Assembly: GCA_026416535.1 (NCBI GenBank)
Contig: JAOAFA010000076.1
Location: 1-61,144, forward strand
Length of the DNA stretch: 61,144 nucleotides
Reading direction: 5' to 3'
Source of the DNA: Deltaproteobacteria bacterium
GTDB taxonomy: Bacteria > Myxococcota > SpSt-1050
The notes beneath the pieces were generated by a model. That model was given only the letters and a program-made list of their open reading frames with translations, searched no databases and was not told where the DNA came from. Shown here piece by piece: positions 45,652 through 54,815 of this stretch; within the stretch, counting starts at the first letter, position 1; each line of letters opens with the position of its first letter. The translations under genes were made by a program, and so were the position numbers.

Positions 45652-47319
45652 TCAGAATCTTACTTCCCAAAAAAGCATACCTAAATGCCTCTGGTAGTCA
45701 TATATATCGGTAATATTTGATTTATTAAAAACAGAACTATATTTTAAGCCCAAACGTCCACTTTTCCCAAGTATAAATTCCGGTCCAACACTAATAGAAA
45801 GTCTTTTATCATTCCTTGACCTCTCACTCCCATCATCCAAAACAAATCTTGAATCAGAAAAATCCCTTATAAAATAATCAATTAAAAATCGCAGATCGAC
45901 AACAGAGAGAGCAATAATTGATAATCCTAGTCCAAGCCTATAACCTGCATATCTCCATTGGGTCCCTTCTGCATTATTTTTATCATATTCTGCTTTAACA
46001 AATAGAGTATCTTCACCTAAAAAATAGAGCATACCCTCAAGTCCAATGCTATGTCCAAAACCACTCATCGAGTTTTCTGCTGGCTCCTCGACCTTGCGAT
46101 GATAATTATCTGATCTTAGCCGATAATAAGGTTTCAATACCATAATATCCCTAAAGGAGTATGCTATATTAGGAACAATCGCAATAGAAGTTAGATAAAA
46201 GTTTGGTCCGCTCTTTGCACCTTCATCATGAACAAATGACCCAAATTGATCATTAAACAGATTTAATGTGCCAATCTCAAGTCCAAAAGATAATCTATCT
46301 TTATCGAAAACAATCTCGTAGCTATATCTTGCACCTACATATAAAAACATTATATCATAAAAATTTGCATCAAATTCACTCCTTTTCACCATAGAATTCA
46401 CCGGAAGAAAGTGGAAATTGTTGAAATACATCAATGTGCCGGATGCCTTATGTTGATTCTTCTTAAAATTTACCCCACCAGACAACTCAAGATCCAATCT
46501 TGCACCCCATCTCATAGAGACACTACCCACATTAGTTATATACCTAAGATTTTCATCCTCATTTTCCGCCATTTCTGGCACATTAGAATCAATTACATAG
46601 GCATTTTTAATTTTAAAAAATGGTTTAAATAAACCCTTTGATTTTAATCTCTCTCTGTCAACTGCTATATTATTCATGATCCGAGCCGCTTCTCTACCCT
46701 CCTCTGAGTCATTATCTTTTGAGGCAAATTCAAGATATTTTATTGCATCATCCAATCTCTTTTCCTCACTACAGATTACAGAGAGATAATAAGCGGACTT
46801 ATACTTATAGACAGAAGACTTCTCAAACAATTCTTTAAATAATGGTTTTGCATCCTTGTAATTCTGCATTGCAAAACTCACTGTGGCAAGCAAATATTTT
46901 ACAGCTTCTTTATTAGCAGATGAATCTCTCACAGAATTCAGATAGTCAATGGCATCTTTATATCTCTTATCCTGAATATAGCACTGAACTATATCAACCA
47001 AGATCTTATCTTTATCACTTACATCCAAAGATATTTCCACACCTCTATATATATTCAATGCCTCACCACAGTCCTTTGAATAAACGAAGGCTTTAATAAG
47101 CAATACTTTTAAATTTTTATCCGTAGGATTTTTCTCAGAATACCTTTTCAAAATTGGAATCACTTCGGCATACTTTTTTTGCGAAAACAACTCTAGCGTC
47201 TTTATAAACTCCTCTTCTGCCTGAAAATTGTCTCCAACTAAAACCGATGAATTATCAGGCTGCGCTAATACATGCAAACTATAAAACACAAAAAAAAGCA
47301 AAGTACCAAATATTCTCAT
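45652..47319 (-). CDS. TPR protein with C-terminal outer-membrane beta-barrel
   Basis: The 555 residues start with a signal peptide (MRIFGTLLFFVFYSLHVLAQ), then about five TPR-like helical repeats (residues 30-215; a typical unit is LKRYSEKNPTDKNLKVLLIKAFV). The second half (about 215-555) is a strand-rich domain of alternating hydrophobic residues ending in EVRF, with the terminal aromatic expected of outer membrane barrels. The N-terminal TPR plus barrel layout is that of the surface-lipoprotein assembly modifier family and of some glycan exporters. I chose the ATG at 47319 because GGAGAA precedes it. The partner FecR protein and lipoprotein are encoded directly downstream. Confidence 0.82.
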   Translation of the reverse strand: MRIFGTLLFFVFYSLHVLAQPDNSSVLVGDNFQAEEEFIKTLELFSQKKYAEVIPILKRYSEKNPTDKNLKVLLIKAFVYSKDCGEALNIYRGVEISLDVSDKDKILVDIVQCYIQDKRYKDAIDYLNSVRDSSANKEAVKYLLATVSFAMQNYKDAKPLFKELFEKSSVYKYKSAYYLSVICSEEKRLDDAIKYLEFASKDNDSEEGREAARIMNNIAVDRERLKSKGLFKPFFKIKNAYVIDSNVPEMAENEDENLRYITNVGSVSMRWGARLDLELSGGVNFKKNQHKASGTLMYFNNFHFLPVNSMVKRSEFDANFYDIMFLYVGARYSYEIVFDKDRLSFGLEIGTLNLFNDQFGSFVHDEGAKSGPNFYLTSIAIVPNIAYSFRDIMVLKPYYRLRSDNYHRKVEEPAENSMSGFGHSIGLEGMLYFLGEDTLFVKAEYDKNNAEGTQWRYAGYRLGLGLSIIALSVVDLRFLIDYFIRDFSDSRFVLDDGSERSRNDKRLSISVGPEFILGKSGRLGLKYSSVFNKSNITDIYDYQRHLGMLFWEVRF

Positions 47320-47332
47320 ACCATTCTCCACA

Positions 47333-47740
47333 TCAAGCTCTACACTGATTATATAATTTATCTAACTCATCAGAAAGCTTTTTCATTCTTTTTACTATTG
47401 TCTCAAGCCGTTTTGCAATCTTCTCGGATAGATTGAAACTCTCCCTAATCCATTCAACAGCCTCACGTTCAAGTTTTGAAATTTTTTGCTTTGAGTGCAA
47501 AACCTTATACAACTCCTGCATTACAAAGAGCTTTTCATCGAAATTATTGATACCCTTTAAGATATCCTTAGCATCCTTTATTGCATCAATATAAGAGATG
47601 ACCTGTTTAAACTTCTTGTCATCTATTTGTAATATAATTGCCTCTTTCTCAACTTCTTCAATCTCATCATCTGTCAATTTACCATCTACACCTAAAACTT
47701 GTAATATAATTGCCATAAGTTGAACATTGTTGATCTTCAT
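47333..47740 (-). CDS. TerB-like helical protein
   Basis: The 135-residue cytoplasmic protein is all helix: KINNVQLMAIILQVLGVDGKLTDDEIEEVEKEA looks like the acidic, metal-binding turn (DGKLTDDE) of the TerB family, followed by amphipathic helices. No signal peptide is visible. TerB-type proteins bind metals and take part in tellurite or stress responses; the assignment rests on pattern only. The start follows AAGGAGAG, and the in-frame ATG at 47755 is less well placed. It is the first gene of the run that includes TPR/barrel, FecR and lipoprotein genes. Confidence 0.65.
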   Translation of the reverse strand: MKINNVQLMAIILQVLGVDGKLTDDEIEEVEKEAIILQIDDKKFKQVISYIDAIKDAKDILKGINNFDEKLFVMQELYKVLHSKQKISKLEREAVEWIRESFNLSEKIAKRLETIVKRMKKLSDELDKLYNQCRA

Positions 47741-47999
47741 AAACTCTCCTTGCAAAAATATTTTTAATTATATTATGCATAATTAAAAAAGCAAACATTT
47801 ATTAATCTCTAACATTAAAAAAATCGGAAGCTTAGGGTATTGCTCGAATTTGTCCAGAACTATTTATCGCTTTGTAATACAAAGGGAGTTCATAAATCAC
47901 TTGGTAAAAAAGACCGATGCAGTTTATAATCGAGAAAGGAGAAATGTCGCAAACGTACTTATCTTATACACTCCCCAACTACCCCTCCCATCTTCTCAA
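47741..47999. other. Intergenic region upstream of the TerB-like gene
   Basis: Likely contains the promoter for the seven-gene minus-strand run, but I find no well-matched pair of boxes. The sequence is AT-rich without repeats. Confidence 0.4.
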
Positions 48000-48104
48000 C
48001 TAATAATTCCTCTTTTTTCCGCCTTCTCTCAAATAAAAATAATAAATCCCCACAATCAGCCCAGAAATTAGAAGTATCAAACCATATATAATCTTCTCTT
48101 TCAT
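48000..48104 (-). CDS. Tiny single-span membrane protein (34 residues)
   Basis: An ORF too short for normal searches: MKEKIIYGLILLISGLIV continues with GIYYFYLREGGKKRNY and a stop. It is a textbook single transmembrane helix with a basic tail. The start has only a weak purine-rich site, and a longer frame (start at 48138) overlaps it in another phase. It may be a real small protein or the tail of a broken gene, together with the ORF at 48122-48205. Confidence 0.4.
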   Translation of the reverse strand: MKEKIIYGLILLISGLIVGIYYFYLREGGKKRNY

Positions 48105-48121
48105 CCAGAATCCCAGTTATC

Positions 48122-48205
48122 TTATCTATAAAACTCATCCTTACCCACACCATCTATACCCAAAAAACACAACATGAAAAATGTTATTATCATCCCTCTC
48201 CCCAT
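48122..48205 (-). CDS. Tiny ORF with signal-like sequence (27 residues)
   Basis: MGRGMIITFFMLCFLGIDGV... begins 5 bases after a strong AAGGGGAG ribosome site and has a short hydrophobic core, then stops. The next membrane ORF starts 18 bases upstream of this stop in another frame. Together they could be a frameshifted small gene or two overlapping small genes. Confidence 0.35.
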   Translation of the reverse strand: MGRGMIITFFMLCFLGIDGVGKDEFYR

Positions 48206-48406
48206 ATTTAACTCCCCTTATATTAAATTACTGCTTCTTCTTTTTCCACTACTTTTTCCCTTCAATCCTAAATTACCACAAACTACACCCCACTTGTTCA
48301 CACTATACATCAAACCCCCTAGGCTCACTATAATAACTGATACAAATCTTATAACATATCCCAACGTCTATGTTTATGTTATATAAAGAGCTAAGTAATA
48401 AGTCTC
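48206..48406. other. AT-rich non-coding stretch
   Basis: No ORF with a credible ribosome site, no terminator and no promoter that I can support. A 70-codon frame on the plus strand is a reversed shadow of the small minus-strand ORFs. Confidence 0.4.
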
Positions 48407-51142
48407 TTACCTCCCCTTCTTAATCTTATCATATTTTACAACGGCTTGTGCTGCAGCAAGTCTTGCTATTGGAACTCTGTATGGAGAACAAGAGACATAA
48501 TCCATACCTACTCTATGACAGAATTCGACACTTGATGGTTCACCACCATGTTCACCACATATTCCAACTTTCAATTGTGGTTTTATCTTTCTACCCCTCT
48601 CAATCCCAATCTTAATTAACTCACCTACTGCCTCCTGATCAAGAACTGCAAATGGATCACTCTGAAGGATTCTCTTCTCGATATATTCTGGAACGAATGC
48701 GCCTATATCATCTCTCGAAAAACCGAACGTCATCTGTGTTAGATCATTTGTACCATATGAAAAAAATTCTGCAACTTCCGCAATCTTATCGGCTGTAAGT
48801 GCTGCCCTAGGAATTTCAATCATCGTTCCAAACATATATGGAATCTTCTTCAAATTATATTTCGACAAAACCTCTTTATAGACTCTCTCTATAATCTCTT
48901 TCTGGTGTCTCAGTTCAGTTACAATAGACACAACTGGAATCATTATCTCTGGAAAAACCCTTTTACCATCTTTTAAAAGTTCGGCAGCTGCCTCAAATAT
49001 AGCTCTGACCCAGATCTCTGTAATCTCACAATAGGTAATGCCAAGTCTTACACCCCTATGCCCCATCATAGGATTAGATTCATGGAGCTCCTCTGCTCTT
49101 CTGTTAAATTCCTCAATAGTAATCCCAAGACTATCTGCCAATTTTTTCCTCTCATCATCCCTATTCGGGATAAACTCATGAAGAGGAGGATCCAATAATC
49201 TTATAGTTACAGGTCTATTTTCCATAACCTCCAATGTAGATTTAATGTTTTGCTTGATATAGGGATAAAGTTTGTTTAATGCCTCTTCTCTCTCCTCTTT
49301 TGTTTTAGAGACAATCATCTTCCTAAGGTAAAACAACGGCTCCTCAGAGCCCTTCCCATAAAACATATGTTCTGTCCTAAAAAGTCCAATACCTTCGGCA
49401 CCAAATTCAATAGCCTTTGCAGCGTCCTCTGGTGTATCTGCATTTGTCCTTACTTTTAGTCTTCTTATCGAATCTACTATTTTCATAAAGCCTACAAAAT
49501 TCGGATTCTCCGTATCTCTTACCATATTCAGTTTGCCAGGATATACATGACCTTTACTTCCATTTAATGTAATAAAATCCCCTTCACTAAACTTATGTCC
49601 TCCAACTAAGAGTTTCTTTGATTCCAAATTTATTTCTAATGCACTACAGCCTACCACACAGCACTTACCCCAACCCCTAGCAACAAGGGCAGCATGACTC
49701 GTCATACCACCTCTGGCTGTAAGTATTCCAACGGCTGCCCTCATACCTTCTACATCTTCAGGATTTGTCTCTTCTCTAACAAGTATAACTTGCTTACCCT
49801 GCTTGGTCCATTCAACGGCATCCTGTGCGGTAAATACAATCTGACCGGTGGCACCACCTGGACCCGCTGGCAACCCTTTTGCTATGGGTTTTACTCTCTT
49901 TTCATCCTCAGGATCTACAACCGGATGTAGTAATTCATCCAACTGTGCTGGGGAGACGCGGGTTACAACAGTATACTTATCGATTAACTTTTCTCTATAC
50001 ATATCCATTGCAATATTCAGAGCAGCCTTTCCTGTTCTCTTACCAACCCTAACCTGAAGCATCCAGAGTTTCCCTTCTTGAATAGTAAACTCAATATCCA
50101 ACATATCCTTGTAATATTTTTCCAGCTTCTTTCTAATATCACAAAGCTCCTTATATACTTCTGGCATATATTCTTCAAGAGTAGGTAAATCTTTATTGTA
50201 CTCACTTGATGATTCTTTATTCAAAGGATTTGGTGTCCTTATACCGGCTACCACATCTTCCCCCTGAGCATTTGGTAACCACTCGCCATAAAAGTGATTT
50301 TCACCAGTTGCAGCATTACGCGTAAATGCAACTCCTGTCGCTGAATTCTCTCCCATATTTCCAAAAGCCATTGCCTGAACATTTACTGCTGTTCCCCAAT
50401 CATCTGGGATACCCTCTATCCTCCTATAAGCGACAGCCCTCTTACCATTCCAACTTGCAAAGACAGCTCCAATTGCTCCGTTGAGTTGTTCCATTGCACT
50501 ATCTGGAAAATCTTCACCAAGCACCTCCTTCACCTTTACCTTAAACCTTTCACACAATTCCTTTAGGTCCTCAGCTGGGATCTCAGCATCAGATTTATAC
50601 CCTTTTTTCTCCTTTAGGTCGTGAAGCATTCTATCCAGCTGAACTCTAATACCCTGTCCATCTTTAGGCTCAATACCTTTAGCCTTCTCCATAACCACGT
50701 CAGAATACATCATTATTAACCTTCTATATGCATCATATACGAATCGCTCATTTTTGGTCTTTTCTATCATACCGGGTATAGTCTTACTACATAACCCTAC
50801 ATTTAATACCGTCTCCATCATGCCGGGCATCGACCTTCTTGCACCTGATCTAACAGAGACAAGAAGTGGATTCTTAGGATCCCCGAATCTCGCCCCCATT
50901 GTCTCCTCAATATGCTTAATACCCATCTCCACCTGAGGCTTAAGCTCTTTAGGAAATTTTCTTCCCAGCTTATAGTAAAGTGTACAAACCTCCGTGGTTA
51001 TTGTAAACCCCGCAGGCACAGGAATTTTCAGTTTTGCCATTTCTGCAAGACCGGCTCCCTTACCACCAAGAAGATTCCTCATCTTCTCGGAACCTTCAGT
51101 CTTCTTCCCTCCAAAAAGGTAAACCATCTTCATCTTTGGCAT
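48407..51142 (-). CDS. ppdK: Pyruvate, phosphate dikinase
   Basis: The 911 residues have the N-terminal ATP-binding domain (LLGGKGAGLAEMAKLKIPVPAGFTI), the phosphohistidine domain with His483 in GGMTSHAALVARGWGKCCVVGC, and the C-terminal PEP/pyruvate barrel with the conserved GEHGGEPSSVEFC near the end. It interconverts pyruvate, ATP and Pi with PEP, AMP and PPi. Length is normal for bacterial PPDK. AGGAGG lies before the ATG. It is the third gene of glyQ-glyS-ppdK, 19 bases after the glyS stop, an arrangement seen in several bacterial groups. Confidence 0.97.
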   Translation of the reverse strand: MPKMKMVYLFGGKKTEGSEKMRNLLGGKGAGLAEMAKLKIPVPAGFTITTEVCTLYYKLGRKFPKELKPQVEMGIKHIEETMGARFGDPKNPLLVSVRSGARRSMPGMMETVLNVGLCSKTIPGMIEKTKNERFVYDAYRRLIMMYSDVVMEKAKGIEPKDGQGIRVQLDRMLHDLKEKKGYKSDAEIPAEDLKELCERFKVKVKEVLGEDFPDSAMEQLNGAIGAVFASWNGKRAVAYRRIEGIPDDWGTAVNVQAMAFGNMGENSATGVAFTRNAATGENHFYGEWLPNAQGEDVVAGIRTPNPLNKESSSEYNKDLPTLEEYMPEVYKELCDIRKKLEKYYKDMLDIEFTIQEGKLWMLQVRVGKRTGKAALNIAMDMYREKLIDKYTVVTRVSPAQLDELLHPVVDPEDEKRVKPIAKGLPAGPGGATGQIVFTAQDAVEWTKQGKQVILVREETNPEDVEGMRAAVGILTARGGMTSHAALVARGWGKCCVVGCSALEINLESKKLLVGGHKFSEGDFITLNGSKGHVYPGKLNMVRDTENPNFVGFMKIVDSIRRLKVRTNADTPEDAAKAIEFGAEGIGLFRTEHMFYGKGSEEPLFYLRKMIVSKTKEEREEALNKLYPYIKQNIKSTLEVMENRPVTIRLLDPPLHEFIPNRDDERKKLADSLGITIEEFNRRAEELHESNPMMGHRGVRLGITYCEITEIWVRAIFEAAAELLKDGKRVFPEIMIPVVSIVTELRHQKEIIERVYKEVLSKYNLKKIPYMFGTMIEIPRAALTADKIAEVAEFFSYGTNDLTQMTFGFSRDDIGAFVPEYIEKRILQSDPFAVLDQEAVGELIKIGIERGRKIKPQLKVGICGEHGGEPSSVEFCHRVGMDYVSCSPYRVPIARLAAAQAVVKYDKIKKGR

Positions 51143-51161
51143 ATCTTCACCTCCTCATGTC

Positions 51162-53267
51162 TTACATAGATGAAACATACGAAAGATCAATTATTTTCCT
51201 AAAAAAAACAACTACATTCTTCAACAGTGCGAGTCTATTGCTTCTTATATTTTCGTCATCAACCATCACAAACACCTTATCAAAAAATTTGAAGATAGGA
51301 TTATAAAGATTCTCTCTTAAAAGCCTCATAGCATTAAAGTAATCCCGCACGGAGATATATCTATTGAATTCACTTCTAATATACTCAATTGATTTATACA
51401 ACTCCCTTTCTTCTTCAAACTCGAAAAGTAAGGGATTTACTACCACATTGTTAAACCCGTTAGTAATATTACTTGCTCTCTTATATACAACAGCAAACTT
51501 CTCAAAATCTGCCTCTTTAATATATTCCCTCAAAGCCTCTTTTCTTTCAAATATAGAAGAGATATCATCAATCCCTGATTCTGCATTCAATATAGCCTCT
51601 GCAACATCAGGCTTTATTTCTTCAACTAACATTGTTTTAATTCTTGTGCGCAAAAATTCTAAAATCTCTTCTTTAGCATTTGGATTTATGGATATTTTAC
51701 CATCTGAGGCCCTCATCTCCTCTATGTTATAACCTTGTATTGATTTGTCCACTAGTTCACAAATCGATAAATTTTTGAATTTTGAGGCTTTAAAGATCTC
51801 TACTATACCAGACGCGGCCCTTCTTGCACCATATGGATCAGAAGAGGCAGTAGGTTTTTGATCTATTATAAACAATCCTGCTAAATGATCTATTTTATCG
51901 GCTATCGCTACGACTTGTCCTATTAGAGTCTGAGGCAACACACCCCCAGAATTAACGGGTCTATAATGTTCTTCAATGGCAACAGCAACTTTCTCTGACA
52001 ATCCAGAATTAAGGGCAAAATACTTTCCCATTATTCCTTGAAGTTCAGGGAATTCACCTACTGTTTGAGAAACGAGATCTGCCTTAGCAAGTTCCGAAGC
52101 AAGAATGACATCTAGAAGATCCTCACCATTAATTCCCAATTTCAAGCATATGTACTCTGCAAGACTCTTGACCCTTAAACTCTTTTTATCATATCCCCCT
52201 AGTCCTCTCAGATAGAGCACCATATTCAGAGACTTTGCCAGTTCTCTTATATCCTTCTTCTTATCCTCGTTGTAAAAAAAGACAGCGTCATTCAAACGCG
52301 CCTTCAAAACCTTCTCCATTCCCTCTCTTATAATATCCTTATCACCGACAGGATTATTAGCAAATGCCACAAAATAAGGAAGGATAGCACCTCCTTTTTT
52401 AAGGGGGAAATACCTCTGATGGCGAATCTGAACTATTTCAAGAAGCTCTGGGGGAAGAGTCAGATAAGAATTATCAAAGTTCCCTACAATAGTAACTGGA
52501 TATTCCAATAAATTCACAACTTCCTCAAGAAGATTTTCATCAACCACATCATCAGCTTTATATTCAGAGAAAATTCTCCTCAACTCCGTCCTCATGAAAT
52601 CCCTTCTCTCCTCTGGATTATATATGACATATCTCTCCTTCAAATTTTGGAGAAAACCTTCTTTACTATCACAAATAAAACCCTCTCTATCCACATTGAA
52701 GTTACCATAAGATCTCCTACCTGACTTGACACCGGCAAACTCAAAAGAGATAACATCACTACCCAAAAGAGCCAAAATCCATCTGATAGGTCTCACAAAG
52801 CTAACGCCACTGCTCTCCCATCTCATCGACTTTTTGAATTTTATCGACATTAATATTTCAGGGATCGCTACATTTAAAATTTCGAATGCGCTCTTCCCTT
52901 GAACTTTGACCTTCGCGGCAATAACTTCACCTTTCTCGGAGCTAATTTTATAAAAATCATTCCCTGTGATACCATATTTTTGCAGAAATGAATTCAATGC
53001 CTTCAACGGATTACCGTTTTCGTCAAAACATACCCTAACAGGAGGACCTAATACTTCTCTGGTCTCATCTTCTTGCTTGATCTTCACGTCCTCCTTGATA
53101 AATACGACTCTTCTCGGAGTATAATAAACTTCACATTCAGCCGTAGAGCTTAATCTACTCTCAGCTAAAAAAGAGACAAGCTTACTCTTCAACTCTTCAG
53201 CATAACCCTTTATAAAACGGGCAGGAACCTCCTCTGTCCCAATCTCTATAATTAAGGTCTTCTCCAT
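51162..53267 (-). CDS. glyS: Glycyl-tRNA synthetase beta subunit
   Basis: The 701 residues match the bacterial two-subunit enzyme: [12 protein letters not shown] at the N-terminus, YTPRRVVF, the MRW region [34 protein letters not shown] and [13 protein letters not shown], with a C-terminal anticodon-binding domain (DALR-like). With GlyQ it charges tRNA-Gly with glycine. It overlaps glyQ by 16 bases and is followed by ppdK. The two-subunit type distinguishes this organism from those with a single-chain enzyme. Confidence 0.97.
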   Translation of the reverse strand: MEKTLIIEIGTEEVPARFIKGYAEELKSKLVSFLAESRLSSTAECEVYYTPRRVVFIKEDVKIKQEDETREVLGPPVRVCFDENGNPLKALNSFLQKYGITGNDFYKISSEKGEVIAAKVKVQGKSAFEILNVAIPEILMSIKFKKSMRWESSGVSFVRPIRWILALLGSDVISFEFAGVKSGRRSYGNFNVDREGFICDSKEGFLQNLKERYVIYNPEERRDFMRTELRRIFSEYKADDVVDENLLEEVVNLLEYPVTIVGNFDNSYLTLPPELLEIVQIRHQRYFPLKKGGAILPYFVAFANNPVGDKDIIREGMEKVLKARLNDAVFFYNEDKKKDIRELAKSLNMVLYLRGLGGYDKKSLRVKSLAEYICLKLGINGEDLLDVILASELAKADLVSQTVGEFPELQGIMGKYFALNSGLSEKVAVAIEEHYRPVNSGGVLPQTLIGQVVAIADKIDHLAGLFIIDQKPTASSDPYGARRAASGIVEIFKASKFKNLSICELVDKSIQGYNIEEMRASDGKISINPNAKEEILEFLRTRIKTMLVEEIKPDVAEAILNAESGIDDISSIFERKEALREYIKEADFEKFAVVYKRASNITNGFNNVVVNPLLFEFEEERELYKSIEYIRSEFNRYISVRDYFNAMRLLRENLYNPIFKFFDKVFVMVDDENIRSNRLALLKNVVVFFRKIIDLSYVSSM

Positions 53268-54163
53268 CGGTTTATTCCTTTATCCATATTCAATATTGGG
53301 AAACCCATATTCTCTCGAAGCCTCAAATACGCTTGTGCACACAAATTAGCAATCTTTCTCACTCTCAAAATATATCTTGCCCTCTCTGTAGTCGATATCA
53401 CACCTCTAGCATTTAAAAGGTTAAATGTATGAGATGCCTTCATACAAAAATCATAAGCTGGCAACACAAGTCCCTTTTCAATTAGCCTCATAGCCTCATC
53501 TTCAAACTCATCAAAATGTCTAAAGAGTTTATTTGTATCTGCCTCTTCAAAATTAAATTTTGAAAACTCCTTCTCATCTTCGTGATGGATCTCCCCATAA
53601 TAAAAACCATTACCCCAATATATATCATATACGTTATCTACTCCTTGCAGGTACATACAGATCCTCTCAAGTCCATAAGTAATCTCGACTGTTATAGGTC
53701 TGAGCTCTATACCTCCACACTGCTGGAAATATGTAAATTGAGTTATTTCCATACCATCAACCCACACCTCCCAGCCAAGCCCCCATGCACCAAGTGTTGG
53801 AGACTCCCAATCATCTTCAACAAATCTAATATCATGCCTAGAAGTATCTATACCAATAGAGTTCAGGCTTTCAATATAGGTCATTTGAATATCATCAGGA
53901 GAAGGCTTTATTATTACTTGATATTGATAATACTTCTGTAGTCTATTTGGATTCTCACCGTATCTACCATCGGTAGGTCTACGAGATGGTTGGACATAGG
54001 CAGCAGCAAATGGCTCAGGACCAAGAGCTCTAAGAAATGTAGCCGGGTGAAATGTCCCAGCCCCTACCTCGAGATCATATGGAAAAATTCTAAGGCACCC
54101 TCTTGACACCCAAAATTGTTCCAAGTTTAATATGAGATTTTGAAAACTATATTTTTCATCCAT
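53252..54163 (-). CDS. glyQ: Glycyl-tRNA synthetase alpha subunit
   Basis: The 304 residues include [57 protein letters not shown] and [19 protein letters not shown], the class II catalytic core of the alpha subunit that activates glycine. I chose the ATG at 54163 because AAGG lies upstream and the family begins about four residues before the SFQNLI block; a TTG at 54187 in frame is unlikely. The promoter listed upstream probably drives glyQ-glyS-ppdK. Confidence 0.96.
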   Translation of the reverse strand: MDEKYSFQNLILNLEQFWVSRGCLRIFPYDLEVGAGTFHPATFLRALGPEPFAAAYVQPSRRPTDGRYGENPNRLQKYYQYQVIIKPSPDDIQMTYIESLNSIGIDTSRHDIRFVEDDWESPTLGAWGLGWEVWVDGMEITQFTYFQQCGGIELRPITVEITYGLERICMYLQGVDNVYDIYWGNGFYYGEIHHEDEKEFSKFNFEEADTNKLFRHFDEFEDEAMRLIEKGLVLPAYDFCMKASHTFNLLNARGVISTTERARYILRVRKIANLCAQAYLRLRENMGFPILNMDKGINRWRRP

Positions 54164-54551
54164 ATAAAGACCAACCTTAATAGGCAATTTTTGTATTATA
54201 TAAATTGGTATTCTGTCAAGACATAAAATCAGCCCACGTGGTCTCAGTAATAGCCTCCCATGTAGCTTTCAAATCCATGTAATCCCTTCACCACCTCACC
54301 TATGGAACTTACTCCTTTTTATTTAAGCTAAAACTTCTTCACCACCTCTAGCATACTCTACTCATCTTTATACTATCCAAATATGCAGCAGTATTATTTA
54401 AATTGTACCCAAGAGAGATTAGTCCACCATTCCCAGTTTATTTTCAACATGATGTATAAACTAATGCTTAGTTGTAAATTTTGATTGTATTTTGTTAGAA
54501 CGGTTTATTTAGGAGATAGATAATGAGGATCTGGGTTGTGAAATATGGGAT
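54164..54551. other. Gene-poor region upstream of glyQ
   Basis: No gene is convincing. It contains the candidate glyQ promoter and two direct copies of CTTCACCACCTC (54286-54297 and 54337-54348). Short ORFs on the minus strand have no family resemblance. Confidence 0.5.
54197..54219 (-). promoter_or_regulatory. Candidate promoter for glyQ-glyS-ppdK
   Basis: On the minus strand TTGACA (54219-54214) is followed by a TATAAT-like run (TATATAATAC). The spacing is short (13-15 bases) compared with the ideal 17, so activity is uncertain. Confidence 0.45.
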
Positions 54552-54611
54552 ATGCGTATTACAAAAAGAGGAAACAAGCATTTGAGAGACAATTCAATTA
54601 TAATTGGATAA
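54552..54611 (+). pseudogene. Remnant of IS110-type transposase
   Basis: The short frame MRITKRGNKHLR resembles the conserved C-terminal block of IS110/IS1111 (Transposase_20) enzymes, where R(I/L)TKRGN-x-x-LR recurs. It is followed by a stop after 7 more residues. No ends or other transposase blocks are visible, so this is a small fragment, and its identification is tentative. Confidence 0.4.
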
Positions 54612-54815
54612 ATCGTTTTAAGAAAAGATGAACATATATTGAGATTACTTGGTAGATTACTTTGCTTTGCAACAAAACACCAATCATCCAGAGATTCTAA
54701 CTCTTGAGAGAGGCTGTTGTGATAAAAACATTTAAGTTTGTTTTTATATGGAATGAAAGTTTTGTGGGCTTAATTACGTTTACTTAAACACTGGAATATG
54801 GTATAAACATAATTA
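54612..54815. other. AT-rich sequence between the transposase remnant and the unknown lipoprotein
   Basis: Probably contains more decayed sequence; no reading frame is conserved to my eye. The last 40 bases hold the promoter of the next gene. Confidence 0.4.
54779..54807 (+). promoter_or_regulatory. Promoter of the unknown lipoprotein gene
   Basis: TTTACT (54779-54784), a 17-base spacer, then TATAAA (54802-54807), four and five of six matches. The expected transcription start is near 54814, only one or two bases before the GTG at 54816. Confidence 0.55.

Noticed and set aside
48174-48386. 70-codon hydrophobic ORF on the plus strand
   Set aside because: It mirrors the AT-rich minus-strand small ORF region, has no good ribosome site and faces convergent genes.
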